Origin: Gracilibacillus salitolerans | Lineage (GTDB): Bacteria > Bacillota > Bacilli > Bacillales > Amphibacillaceae | NCBI RefSeq assembly: GCF_009650095.1 | Contig: NZ_CP045915.1 | Coordinates: 4,216,001-4,280,000, forward strand | Reading direction: 5' to 3' | Length of the DNA stretch: 64,000 nt | Shown here: piece by piece, positions 55,465 to 63,937 of the stretch | Numbering within the stretch: position 1 is the first letter of the stretch | Layout of the letters: the number at the start of each line of letters is the position of its first letter | The notes under the pieces: model-generated | What the model was told of the DNA's origin: nothing | Seen by the model: only the letters and a program-made list of their open reading frames with translations | Database searches by the model: none | Program-made: the position numbers and the translations under genes

Positions 55465-56631
55465 TTAATCTCTACTAAACAAATCCCTAGTATAAACCTT
55501 ATCCGCTACATCTTTAATATCATCCGTCAATCGATTAGCGACAATAACATCTGAGATTTCCTTGAATTCTTCAAAACCATTTACTACTCTTGAACCATAA
55601 AACTCTTCTTCATCCAATACCGGTTCATAAACAACGATGTCCACGCCTTTTGCTTTGATTCGTTTCATAACGCCCTGAATGGCGGATTGTCTGAAGTTAT
55701 CAGAGTCTGTTTTCATCGTTAAACGGTAGATACCGACAACAGACGGATTCTTCGCAAGGATACTGTCCGCAACATGATCCTTACGTGTACGGTTCGCATC
55801 GACAATTGCTCCGATAATATTATTCGGTACATCCTGATAGTTCGCAAGTAATTGCTTCGTATCCTTAGGTAAGCAATAGCCGCCATAACCAAAGGAAGGA
55901 TTATTATAGTGACCGCCAATACGCGGGTCCAATCCTACTCCTTCAATGATTTGTTTCGCATTTAATCCACGAACTTCTGCATAGGTATCCAATTCATTGA
56001 AAAAGGAAACACGCATAGCAAGATAGGTATTCGCAAATAACTTGATCGCTTCTGCTTCAGTGGAGTCTGTATAAAGAATCTCAATATCCTCTTTAATCGC
56101 ACCTTCTGCTAAAAGATTAGCAAATGTACTAGCACGCTCTGATCTTTCTCCTACGACAATTCGTGACGGATACAAGTTATCATATAGTGCTTGTCCTTCA
56201 CGTAGAAACTCTGGTGAGAAAATAATATTATCAGTATTATACTTTTCTCGCAATTCTAATGTGTAACCAACTGGAATCGTTGACTTAATTACCATAATTG
56301 CATTTGGATTAATGTCCAGAACGGTCTCAATCACATTCTCAACCGTACTCGTATCAAAATAATTACGATCCGGATCATAGTTCGTTGGTGTAGATATAAT
56401 CACATATTCCGCATTCTCATATGCTTTATGTACATCCGTTGTAGCCACCAAATTCAAATCTTTCGTTTCCAAATATGTTTGAATCTCTTCATCGACAATT
56501 GGTGACTTTTTGTTGTTAATCAAATCGATTTTCTCTTCCATAATGTCGAGCGCAATCACTTCATTATGTTGTGCTAATAACACGGCATTTGATAACCCGA
56601 CATAGCCTGTCCCCGCTACTGTTATTTTCAT
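55465..56631 (-). CDS. ugd: UDP-glucose 6-dehydrogenase
   Basis: A 388-residue enzyme, the length of E. coli Ugd, oxidising UDP-glucose to UDP-glucuronate with two NAD+. Rossmann motif [37 protein letters not shown], Lys in [21 protein letters not shown], and the catalytic Cys in [13 protein letters not shown]. It is the last gene of a four-gene operon, 15 nt after the nucleotidyltransferase. Its product feeds the UDP-glucuronate 4-epimerase of the same operon. Confidence 0.95.
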   Translation of the reverse strand: MKITVAGTGYVGLSNAVLLAQHNEVIALDIMEEKIDLINNKKSPIVDEEIQTYLETKDLNLVATTDVHKAYENAEYVIISTPTNYDPDRNYFDTSTVENVIETVLDINPNAIMVIKSTIPVGYTLELREKYNTDNIIFSPEFLREGQALYDNLYPSRIVVGERSERASTFANLLAEGAIKEDIEILYTDSTEAEAIKLFANTYLAMRVSFFNELDTYAEVRGLNAKQIIEGVGLDPRIGGHYNNPSFGYGGYCLPKDTKQLLANYQDVPNNIIGAIVDANRTRKDHVADSILAKNPSVVGIYRLTMKTDSDNFRQSAIQGVMKRIKAKGVDIVVYEPVLDEEEFYGSRVVNGFEEFKEISDVIVANRLTDDIKDVADKVYTRDLFSRD

Positions 56632-56646
56632 CTTTTCTATTCACCT

Positions 56647-57375
56647 CTAAAATAATTCTTGTACTTTATTATAACTGTCAATCGTACCAATATCATATCG
56701 CAAGCCTTCGAATGTAAAAGCATATACTTGCTTGTGCTGAATCAGCCATGGGATAAAATTCCCCGGTGCATCAGGATTATTTCCTTCTGCTAAGTATTGT
56801 TTAAATAAAGGTAATGTTTCTGCCTTATATAGATAAAAAGGTGGTACAGCTAAATTCGATTTCGGTTCCTGTGGTTTCTCTTCAAAGGATGTGACCACTC
56901 CATCTTCATTCACTTCAACAATACCAGTTCGTTTCATTTCTTCAGGGTCATCTAATTCATGCGTCGTAATACTATCTGCATTCACTTCTTGATAAAAATG
57001 AACAAAATCAACCAATTCAAAATCAAAGAGATTATCACCAGCTAAGACCATAATATCTTCGTCAATCTTATGGTGATCCAATACATACTGGATATCAGCA
57101 ATGGCACCTAATCGATCGTCATTCGTTGTTGTGCGGTCATTGACAACAACTATTTTCTTATGACATTGATAATTTGCAGCCCAGTCTTGAAAGCTCGGAG
57201 TGAATTTCTCATTGGTAACAATATATACTTCGTCTACTTGCTCGACTTTTTCGACCTTTTCAATAATATGATTCAGGATCGGTTTCCCTGCTACTTCCAA
57301 TAAAGGTTTCGCTTTATTCTTGGTTAAGGGATATAATCTTGTCGCATAGCCAGCAGCTAGGATAATACATTTCAT
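56647..57375 (-). CDS. Sugar-1-phosphate nucleotidyltransferase (RmlA-like)
   Basis: A 242-residue enzyme with the signature LAAGYATRLYPLTKNKAKPLLEVAGKP (split: nucleotide-binding G-x-x-TRL and the following Lys), metal Asp in VLAGDNLFDF, and GIVEVNEDGVVTSFEEKP. Joins a sugar-1-phosphate to a nucleotide. Encoded right after the GHMP sugar kinase, it probably uses that kinase's sugar-1-phosphate product, proposed here to be galacturonate-1-phosphate giving UDP-galacturonate (inference). Confidence 0.85.
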   Translation of the reverse strand: MKCIILAAGYATRLYPLTKNKAKPLLEVAGKPILNHIIEKVEKVEQVDEVYIVTNEKFTPSFQDWAANYQCHKKIVVVNDRTTTNDDRLGAIADIQYVLDHHKIDEDIMVLAGDNLFDFELVDFVHFYQEVNADSITTHELDDPEEMKRTGIVEVNEDGVVTSFEEKPQEPKSNLAVPPFYLYKAETLPLFKQYLAEGNNPDAPGNFIPWLIQHKQVYAFTFEGLRYDIGTIDSYNKVQELF

Positions 57376-57427
57376 CTTCTTCCCTCCAAAAAATGATAAG
57401 GACAGACCTTTATAGGACTGTCCATTT

Positions 57428-58636
57428 TTATTTTAGAACAATTCCCCTGTCCTCTTGATCCACGAGACGGGCTCCATTGTTGGTTTTACAGAAGTGGACT
57501 TTGTATACGTCTTTGTATGCTGGGTGTTGGGACGGATAAATAGCGTCAATGTTTGCTTTGATTTGTTCTTTATATGCTGGATCAATTAACCCAATACAAC
57601 AGCCTCTGTAACCTGCCCCGCTAAAACGGGCCCCATAGACACCTTCTGTTTCTTTCAACACTTCATAAATCGTGATCAACTCCGGACAGCCTGATTCATA
57701 TTGATGAATCGAGCTCTCGCCTGATTCGAACATCAATTTGCCAAACTGTTCGATATCCCCTTGTTCCCATGCTTCAATTCCTTGACGTACACGATCCTGT
57801 TCAGTAAAAAAGTGATCCAGTCGCTTACGGAATTTGCCTGGTACTTGGTCACGATACTTATGATAATGTTCTTCTGACATATTCCTTAGTTTCACATCCT
57901 GCAAGGCGGTCCGCTCAAGACCAGCCAATTCTTCTACAATCCAGCCTGCAACTTTACATTCGTCAACTCGATTATTATAATCTGTGCCGATCAACGCTTT
58001 ACTTACACCCGAATAAACGACAACCACTTCAAACTCAGGCATACCAACTGACTTGTTTACTAAATAATGCTCACTTGTCTGGCAGTCCATCACCAGTAAT
58101 CGATTATCTTCACTTAAAATATTGGCAGATTGATCAAGGATTCCGTTCTTTAAACCGATAAATTCGGTTTCAACCCAGTGACTATAAGAAACTAGTTCTT
58201 CCTTGGAGATATCTAAATTGTTCACTTCTGCTAAGGCCATCAAGTAAGCGGTTGTTACAGCTGCCGATGAGCTTAATCCACCAATAGGTAATTTTCCACT
58301 AATCACTGCTTGAAAACCATATTGTAATTTCTGATCCTGTTGTAAGGAAAGAACAGCACCGCGAATATAGTTACCCCAGAAACCAGGTAACACCTCAGGT
58401 ACACTGTCAATATGAAAATACTCTTCATCTGGAAAATCCATACTACTGATACGAATATAACCGTCTTCTGAAGGTGCGAAAACCATCTCCACATTAGCAT
58501 CCAATGCCATACCTGTGACAATGCCGCCTTGATGGTCAACATGTGCACCTAAAGGACATATTCTAAGAGGAGAACGGACCATTTCGGCCTCTTTCTCCCC
58601 ATATAAGTGTTTGAATGTATCAAAAAGTTCCTGCAT
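57428..58636 (-). CDS. GHMP sugar-1-kinase, galacturonokinase-like
   Basis: A 402-residue GHMP kinase. Motif 1 reads SPLRICPLGAHVDHQGG, whereas galactokinases have PGRVNLIGEHxDY; the RICPLGAHxDHQGG form is characteristic of plant galacturonokinase as I recall it. Motif 2 is GGLSSSAAV, and motif 3 is GARFSGAGYRGCC, also galacturonokinase-like. The catalytic Asp is in NGILDQSANIL. Would phosphorylate a sugar acid (galacturonate or glucuronate) at C1 with ATP. Flanked by a nucleotidyltransferase and a UDP-glucuronate 4-epimerase. An automatic label would likely be galactokinase, which I think is wrong. Confidence 0.8.
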   Translation of the reverse strand: MQELFDTFKHLYGEKEAEMVRSPLRICPLGAHVDHQGGIVTGMALDANVEMVFAPSEDGYIRISSMDFPDEEYFHIDSVPEVLPGFWGNYIRGAVLSLQQDQKLQYGFQAVISGKLPIGGLSSSAAVTTAYLMALAEVNNLDISKEELVSYSHWVETEFIGLKNGILDQSANILSEDNRLLVMDCQTSEHYLVNKSVGMPEFEVVVVYSGVSKALIGTDYNNRVDECKVAGWIVEELAGLERTALQDVKLRNMSEEHYHKYRDQVPGKFRKRLDHFFTEQDRVRQGIEAWEQGDIEQFGKLMFESGESSIHQYESGCPELITIYEVLKETEGVYGARFSGAGYRGCCIGLIDPAYKEQIKANIDAIYPSQHPAYKDVYKVHFCKTNNGARLVDQEDRGIVLK

Positions 58637-58652
58637 GATTAGACAACCCCAT

Positions 58653-59711
58653 TTATGAGTTCGTTACTTGCTCTTCTTTCGTTCCCTCACTCAACTTATA
58701 ATACTGGACATACCAATCAGCAAATTGTTGCAAACCTTCTTCAATCGAAGTTTCTGGCTTGAATCCTACTGCCTGATGTAAGCGGTCAGTAGATGCATAT
58801 GTTCTTGGTACATCACCTGGTTTAATTGGTTCAAATTCTTTCTTGAATTCTACCTCACGTCCCAAAGCATTGCTTAATGCTTTTTCTAAAGATTGGATAA
58901 AATGCATTAATTTCTCCGGGCTATTATTACCGATGTTGAATATTTCATGTTGTACTTCGCCTTCTGGTGTACGTGGAATTAACTTCTCTATTCCCTCTAC
59001 AATGTCATCAATGTACGTGAAGTCACGGTATAAGTCATTTTCGAAATCACCATTGTTAAAGATTTTAATGGCTTCACCAGCAAAATATTTATCGGTAAAA
59101 CCATAATACGCCATATCAGGTCTGCCCATTGGACCATAAACGGTAAAGAAACGTAAGCCTGTTGCTGGAATCTTATAGAGATGACTATATGTATGTGCCA
59201 TTAATTCATTAGATCTCTTTGTTGATGCGTACAATGATACAGGATGATCAACAAAGTCTGTCTCTTCAAATGGTACTTTCTTGTTTGCACCATAGACAGA
59301 ACTGGACGAAGCATAAATCAAGTGATCAACTGGATAATGACGACATGCTTCTAATATATTATAGAACCCAGTTACATTACTTTGCATATATACGTCTGGA
59401 TTCTCGATAGAATAGCGAACCCCTGCTTGGGCTGCAAGATTAACTACGACACTAGGCCGATAATGAGCAAATAGATCTTCAATTGCTGCTTTGTCCGAAA
59501 TATCTGCTTTCACAAATGTAAAGTTTTCATAAGGTTCTAAACCTTCCAAACGAGTATATTTTAAGTTCACATCATAATAGGCATTTAGATTATCAATACC
59601 TATAACTGTACAGCCTTGATCTAATAGTTTTTTAGAAAGGTAGTATCCAATAAAACCAGCTGCACCTGTGACAAGGTATGTTTGGTCCGTTCGAAAAGTC
59701 TGTGTACTCAA
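58653..59711 (-). CDS. UDP-glucuronate 4-epimerase-like (CapI/LspL type)
   Basis: About 352 residues from TTG at 59711 (AAAGGAG, 9-nt spacing). An extended SDR with TGAAGFIGYYLSKKL, DNLNAYYDVNLKYTRL (typical of UDP-glucuronate epimerases), NLAAQAGVRYSIENP, SSSSVYG and YASTK catalytic residues, and FFTVYGPMGRPDMAYY. It interconverts UDP-glucuronate and UDP-galacturonate. First gene of the operon; its substrate is made by the ugd gene at the other end. Confidence 0.88.
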   Translation of the reverse strand: MSTQTFRTDQTYLVTGAAGFIGYYLSKKLLDQGCTVIGIDNLNAYYDVNLKYTRLEGLEPYENFTFVKADISDKAAIEDLFAHYRPSVVVNLAAQAGVRYSIENPDVYMQSNVTGFYNILEACRHYPVDHLIYASSSSVYGANKKVPFEETDFVDHPVSLYASTKRSNELMAHTYSHLYKIPATGLRFFTVYGPMGRPDMAYYGFTDKYFAGEAIKIFNNGDFENDLYRDFTYIDDIVEGIEKLIPRTPEGEVQHEIFNIGNNSPEKLMHFIQSLEKALSNALGREVEFKKEFEPIKPGDVPRTYASTDRLHQAVGFKPETSIEEGLQQFADWYVQYYKLSEGTKEEQVTNS

Positions 59712-59852
59712 TTTGCTTAACTCCTTTATTAACAAGAATTATGACTTTATTATAACAAGAAAAATTATAACATACTTTTGTCTGTACTTCCTATCAAATA
59801 TTGTAAATTTTTAGCGGGATTTCATCCGACTTTCTATGCTGATAATACACTT

Positions 59853-59906
59853 GCTTCTAATCACAGGATATGCTCTATGTGGACGAAATTTCTTGTGATT
59901 AGAAGC
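59853..59906. repeat. 13-bp inverted repeat upstream of the nucleotide-sugar operon
   Basis: GCTTCTAATCACA (59853-59865) is perfectly complementary to TGTGATTAGAAGC (59894-59906), with 28 nt between. No T-run, so it is more likely a processed RNA hairpin or regulatory site than a simple terminator for the upstream sigma-factor gene. Confidence 0.5.
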
Positions 59907-60005
59907 AGAAACCTTGTAAATGCTAACAAATTCCAACTAAATAATGATGAAACCACTGCTTTGCATAACTACACATATTAATTCTATTCACTGCGCTTTT
60001 AACAA

Positions 60006-60500
60006 TTAGATATATTCCTTCTCCATCATCACCTTCTGAACCTTCTTCCTAGCTAACTTCCCCCAGTTCTTCACTGCATTTTCCGTTACCCCTTCTTCTT
60101 CCGCAATGGTTCTAACAGATAGATCTTTCAACACAAATTTATCAAACCAACACCACTGTTTATCAGTCAACTCTTTTTGAATATCTAATAATAATGGTGT
60201 ATCTACTTTCAATTCATCCACCACTAGCAAATCTTCTATTGTCACTTGATTGAACCAATCCTGAAATTGATCGCGCTCACGATTTTCTTTACGAATCTTA
60301 TTAATGAACCTTCTTGTAATACCATAATAAGCATAGGTAGAAAACTTTGATTTTGATGGATCATAGTTTTGATAAGCATTCCATACAGCAATTAACCCTT
60401 CTTGATAAAATTCCCCTTCCACGTCTCGAATTTGATATTTGTGCATGATGTGATAAATCATTTTTTCAGAATCCTTTAGAATATCTTCAAATCTCATCAC
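60006..60500 (-). CDS. Sigma-70 family RNA polymerase sigma factor (small, competence/SigH-like)
   Basis: A 164-residue sigma factor. Region 2 is at ~25-75 (EFYQEGLIAVWNAYQNYDPSKS, then FSTYAYYGITRRF) and region 4 at ~105-160 (LSVRTIAEEEGVTENAVKNWGKLARKK). Short two-domain form like Staphylococcus SigH or Streptococcus ComX. It starts with GTG at 60500 (or ATG three bases later) after AGGAG. Divergent from the XRE-comK pair, which suggests a role in competence (inference). Confidence 0.85.
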   Translation of the reverse strand: MMRFEDILKDSEKMIYHIMHKYQIRDVEGEFYQEGLIAVWNAYQNYDPSKSKFSTYAYYGITRRFINKIRKENRERDQFQDWFNQVTIEDLLVVDELKVDTPLLLDIQKELTDKQWCWFDKFVLKDLSVRTIAEEEGVTENAVKNWGKLARKKVQKVMMEKEYI

Positions 60501-60883
60501 TAGGTGAACTCCTATATGACAAGCACTTGCCTTACGTATTCCGCGGTAAAGTGATCATATAAAAGTTTCTAATATATGTCATATCGTGATATTTATACGT
60601 CAATCTATGAAAATAGCCAAGGTTAGCGTTATTTGGCGGATTTTCATCTGAAAAAATTTGATTATTGCATAAATCTATCAAAATTTACAGCTATTTATAC
60701 ATTTCTATTATTTCAATAACTTCCCAAGCAAGATGTGCACTACCTAAAAAATGCCTCTCCCTTCTCATGTGAGAAATACAGACTTACTTTTCCTATTAGA
60801 TCCCCCTAATACGTGATACTGCACGTGTTACTGGTAATTTATTTCTATGATAATAGACGTAAAGGATGATGAGGGGTAGAGCA
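60501..60883. promoter_or_regulatory. Divergent intergenic region with a CACGT palindrome
   Basis: It holds the promoters of the sigma factor and the XRE-comK pair. TACGTG (60810-60815) pairs with CACGT (60822-60826); it lies 58 nt before the XRE start and could be its operator. I could not fix -35/-10 boxes with confidence. Confidence 0.35.
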
Positions 60884-61177
60884 GTGGCGCAACAAGATCA
60901 TATTGATGGTGTACTCTTAGGGTATTGTATTAGACAGTTCCGGGAAAATTTAAAAGCAAAAGATCCGAAATGGACCCAGGAATACGTAGGGAGAAAAGCA
61001 GAAATTGACGAAAGACACTATGGCAAAATCGAACGCGGCAAATACCCTCAGACCTCATTCATTACCATTGGAAAAATTGCAAAAGCACTAAATTGCTCTT
61101 TGGATAACCTTTTTGAAAACTATGAGAAAGAACTTATAGCATATAAAAGAAGAACTGGTGAAGTGGATGAAGAATAA
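60884..61177 (+). CDS. XRE-family transcriptional regulator
   Basis: About 97 residues from GTG at 60884 (GAGGGG at 7-nt spacing). HTH_3 domain ~10-70: IRQFRENLKAKDPKWTQEYVG, KAEIDERHYGKIERGKYPQ, ALNCSLDNLFENY. It overlaps the start of comK and is probably co-transcribed with it, so it is a candidate controller of competence. Confidence 0.85.
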   Translation: MAQQDHIDGVLLGYCIRQFRENLKAKDPKWTQEYVGRKAEIDERHYGKIERGKYPQTSFITIGKIAKALNCSLDNLFENYEKELIAYKRRTGEVDEE

Positions 61178-61616
61178 TTATCGAATTACCTCAGACACAA
61201 TGGCCATCTTTCCCATGTATGATACTCTTTATCAATCTTCCATACTTGAATATGATGAAGCCATCACTAAAAAAGAAAAACCATTAGACATTATTAAAGA
61301 AAACTGCATACACTACGGATCTAGTTATCAGGGTCGCAAAGCATCTGTTCAACACCATTTAGATTTCCACCAAAAGTCTCCCATTCCTATTCAACCAACC
61401 AAAAAGCTATATACTTTTCCCACACAATCCGCTAGATCTATTGATTGTATCTGGCTGTTTTATCATGCTATCAAACACCTAGAAAACAAACAGCAACATA
61501 CAGCTATTACTTTTACTAACGGTGAAGTAGTAAATGTTGCTCCGTCACTTTACACGATCCAACAACAATATCATCGAACTGGGATGATTAAAGTGTTAAT
61601 GGAGCAGTTGATGTAG
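61167..61616 (+). CDS. comK: Competence transcription factor ComK homologue
   Basis: A protein of ~149 residues from ATG at 61167, overlapping the end of the XRE gene by 11 nt. Conserved ComK features: IIKENCIHYGSSYQGRKAS (like CRFFGSSYAGRKAG in B. subtilis ComK), KSPIPIQPTKKLYTFPTQS, and ITFTNGEVVNVAPSLYTIQQQYHRT. It is shorter than B. subtilis ComK (192 aa), lacking the C-terminal ~35 residues, as in several non-Bacillus Bacillaceae. ComK activates DNA-uptake genes by binding AAAAN5TTTT boxes. Confidence 0.88.
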   Translation: MKNNYRITSDTMAIFPMYDTLYQSSILEYDEAITKKEKPLDIIKENCIHYGSSYQGRKASVQHHLDFHQKSPIPIQPTKKLYTFPTQSARSIDCIWLFYHAIKHLENKQQHTAITFTNGEVVNVAPSLYTIQQQYHRTGMIKVLMEQLM

Positions 61617-61680
61617 TTCTCTTATGAATGTGCATTTACAATTTTATGTCTTGATCAGCCGTTAATCTACTAGAATCACA

Positions 61681-61863
61681 TTATGTATCTTTCATTAATT
61701 TTTGATAAACTTTAATTTCTTCATCTAATAATTCACTATATTTTAATGTAGAGGGGGCAGTTAAGCCATCTCGAAATCCAATATCCAATAATTTATTTCG
61801 CATAGCTTCAATTCGTTCTAATAACAAAGCTCTACTCATTTCATCATTAATTTTCTCGTCCAT
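61681..61863 (-). CDS. Spo0E-family aspartyl-phosphate phosphatase
   Basis: A 60-residue protein: LLERIEAMRNKLLDIGFRDG followed by a LKYSELLDEEIKVYQKL helix is the Spo0E-like helical hairpin with the SxELD-type motif. Such proteins dephosphorylate Spo0A~P and delay sporulation. Ribosome site GGGGAGAAA precedes the ATG. Monocistronic, near comK. Confidence 0.8.
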   Translation of the reverse strand: MDEKINDEMSRALLLERIEAMRNKLLDIGFRDGLTAPSTLKYSELLDEEIKVYQKLMKDT

Positions 61864-62053
61864 AGCTAAATTTCTCCCCTTTGTTCAAAAAAATATCCAA
61901 ATTTGAATGAAGTTAGTTTCAACTTCATTCTTAGGACATTTCCGTTATCATTATTCTGAACTTTAGTTCGTACGCATAAGCGTACAACATTTCCATATAT
62001 TATATAGTACGTTTATAGGTACAGTCAATTTTTTTATAAAGTGGGGTAGAACT

Positions 62054-62278
62054 TTGAAAAAAGTAGAAATAAACCTTAATGAACTGCTTCATCACTATAA
62101 TTTAAGTCTAAATCAATTACACTTAATTACTGGAGTTCGAAGAGCAACCTTAAGCGAGATGGCAAATGGCAAGCGACAAAGAATACAATTAGAGCATATA
62201 GAAAAAATAGCAAATGCTTTGGATATTAGTGATATCAATGAGATCATTACCATCCAAGAATCAAACGAGGAATCTTGA
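62054..62278 (+). CDS. Small XRE/Cro-type DNA-binding protein
   Basis: A 74-residue protein made up of one HTH domain (LNELLHHYNLSLNQLHLITGV, RRATLSEMANGKRQR, IEKIANALDISDINEII). TTG start at 62054 after GTGGGGTAGA. Resembles YozG-type stand-alone regulators. Partner and target unknown. Confidence 0.82.
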   Translation: MKKVEINLNELLHHYNLSLNQLHLITGVRRATLSEMANGKRQRIQLEHIEKIANALDISDINEIITIQESNEES

Positions 62279-62576
62279 AAGAAGTCGCTAATTAGCATGA
62301 TCATCAGGTCGTAACATATCATAAAACGCAGTATTGATACGTATCTTAAATTCAAACAGGTGAATTTCACATGGCAAAAACTGCAATTGTAAGTAGAGAT
62401 TTAAATGGTAGGTGCCGCCATTATCAGTCAATTAATCGTTGAACAACAGGATAATAGAGCGAACAGGCCAACTCTCTTCTTTTAGTGAATAGTATATTTA
62501 TACTTGCAGGAAATGACTTTGTGTTATCAATTGAACTTTTTCAACGAAAGCAACCCATTTTAAGTGTACAATGACA

Positions 62577-62725
62577 ATAAAGTTATTTAATTTCAAAATC
62601 TCAAACACACATAACCCTGTCCTAAAATTAGGGCAGGGTTTAAAATAAAGTTGTTTAATTTTTTGATGAAAAATACTTTATTAATCTTAAAAATACAATA
62701 AAGTATTTAATATCATCTAGTTATT
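62577..62725. repeat. AATAAAGT-type repeats and hairpins in an AT-rich gap
   Basis: AATAAAGTTRTTTAATTT occurs at 62577 and 62644 and a shorter form at 62697. AATACTTTATT pairs with AATAAAGTATT (about 62671-62707). Between them AACCCTGTCCTAA pairs with TTAGGGCAGGGTT (about 62608-62640), a probable terminator. No gene recognised elsewhere in 62279-62800. Confidence 0.4.
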
Positions 62726-62800
62726 ATTCCATAACAGCGACCGATAAACCATCTGGTGGGCTTTCATCACGCTATATTTTATTTTTCTGTTATCCCTAGG

Positions 62801-63577
62801 TCACGGCTTGTCTTGGCAGCAGTGTCGGTCGGTGGCGGTGGCACTGGTGCCGAGGTCGTCGGAGTGTCCAGCCTCAAGCCGAGACCATTGGGCGGTCGGG
62901 CGGCCGCCTAGCTGAAACTGACCGCCTTTGGAACCCCAGTGCTGCGGCCAGCCCACGGGTGAATCCTCCCAGAACTCTTGCCGGCCGTAGACAGTCAGAT
63001 CCAGGAGTCCGTACGACGGTGCCATCAGTTCGTTGCCGCGCCCGGTGGTCCAGTAGGTCTCGTAGACCTTGTCACCGTCCCGGAGATAACTGACCAGGAT
63101 GCCGAAGTGCCGGTCTACGATCAACCGGTCCACGGCGTCTTCGGGCACCGAGTACCAGGGAACCGTCCAGCCCATGAAGTCGCGATACCGCGAGCTCTCC
63201 TCGTACGGCCCCTCACAGAAAGTCGCATAGCTCACGTCTCGCGAATTCAGATAGGACAGCTCGTTGATGTGGGTCGTGGAGAAAGTGCAGCCCTCGCACT
63301 GCTCCGCGGCAGGTCTACCGGTGTGCCACATCTGATAGTAAGCGACAAGCTGGTGGCGGCCCTCGAACGTCTCCAGCAGCGTGATCGGACCATCCGGGCC
63401 GATCAGCGGGATGGTTGAGTCCACCTCGACCATCGGCAGCCGCCGTCGGGCCGCTGCAATCGCGTCACCTTCTCGGGTATGTGCCTTTTCCCGGATTCGC
63501 AACTCATCCAGTTTGGTCTGCCAGGTGGTCCGATCAACCACCGTTGGCAGAGCAGAGGTTCTGTAATTATGATTCAT
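62801..63577 (-). CDS. DUF899-family thioredoxin-like protein, GC-rich and probably acquired
   Basis: A 258-residue protein of the DUF899 family (thioredoxin fold): LLETFEGRHQLVAYYQMW, then CEGCTFSTTHINELSYLNSRD, and a C-terminal LMAPSYGLLDLTVYGRQE. Ribosome site AAGGAGAT, ATG at 63577. Base composition is far above all neighbours, with GC-ending codons throughout, as in actinobacteria, except for the first seven or so codons, which are AT-rich. This indicates recent transfer, with a local promoter and start region. Function unknown; family members are presumed redox-related. Confidence 0.88.
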   Translation of the reverse strand: MNHNYRTSALPTVVDRTTWQTKLDELRIREKAHTREGDAIAAARRRLPMVEVDSTIPLIGPDGPITLLETFEGRHQLVAYYQMWHTGRPAAEQCEGCTFSTTHINELSYLNSRDVSYATFCEGPYEESSRYRDFMGWTVPWYSVPEDAVDRLIVDRHFGILVSYLRDGDKVYETYWTTGRGNELMAPSYGLLDLTVYGRQEFWEDSPVGWPQHWGSKGGQFQLGGRPTAQWSRLEAGHSDDLGTSATATDRHCCQDKP

Positions 63578-63937
63578 GCAAATATCTCCTTTCGCTATTT
63601 TTTTACCTACACACTTGATAGTTTATCAACCATAAATACAAAGGACTTCTTCTCGATTGCTGAAAATTTTCTCATTCAACATATATCTAATTCGCTGATT
63701 AATCGTATTACCTTGAATCAAATCAGAGTATTGATCTAATAATAACCAAATCTTATTGAACTAGATATTTTTTATGCTACTTATGTTTTCGTTCATGAGT
63801 GATTTTGACATACCTACAATTTATATTTTGTCCATCTCTATTTCTTTTCAATTTTCTCCAATTACAACTCATATTTCATATTAATTATGGGTAAGATATT
63901 CACATTAACTTAAATTTTATAATGGAGGGTGAATGTA
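63578..63937. other. AT-rich gap with a short unassigned minus-strand frame
   Basis: The minus strand from ~63757 to 63626 is open and protein-like (LLDQYSDLIQGNTINQRIRY, then MLNEKIFSNREEVLCIYG and stop), but has no start or ribosome site and lies just upstream of the DUF899 gene. It may be the end of a gene cut when that gene was inserted. Confidence 0.25.

Noticed and set aside
57428..58636. Plain galactokinase annotation
   Set aside because: Motif 1 and motif 3 differ from galactokinases in the way seen in galacturonokinases, and there are no Leloir-pathway genes nearby.
62788..62806. I-SceI-like sequence (TAGGGATAACAG followed by AAAAAT on the minus strand, 15 of 18 matches) at the 3' edge of the DUF899 gene
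   Set aside because: Three mismatches in the recognition site and no other sign of engineered or intron-homing DNA; probably chance, though its position at a transfer boundary is curious.
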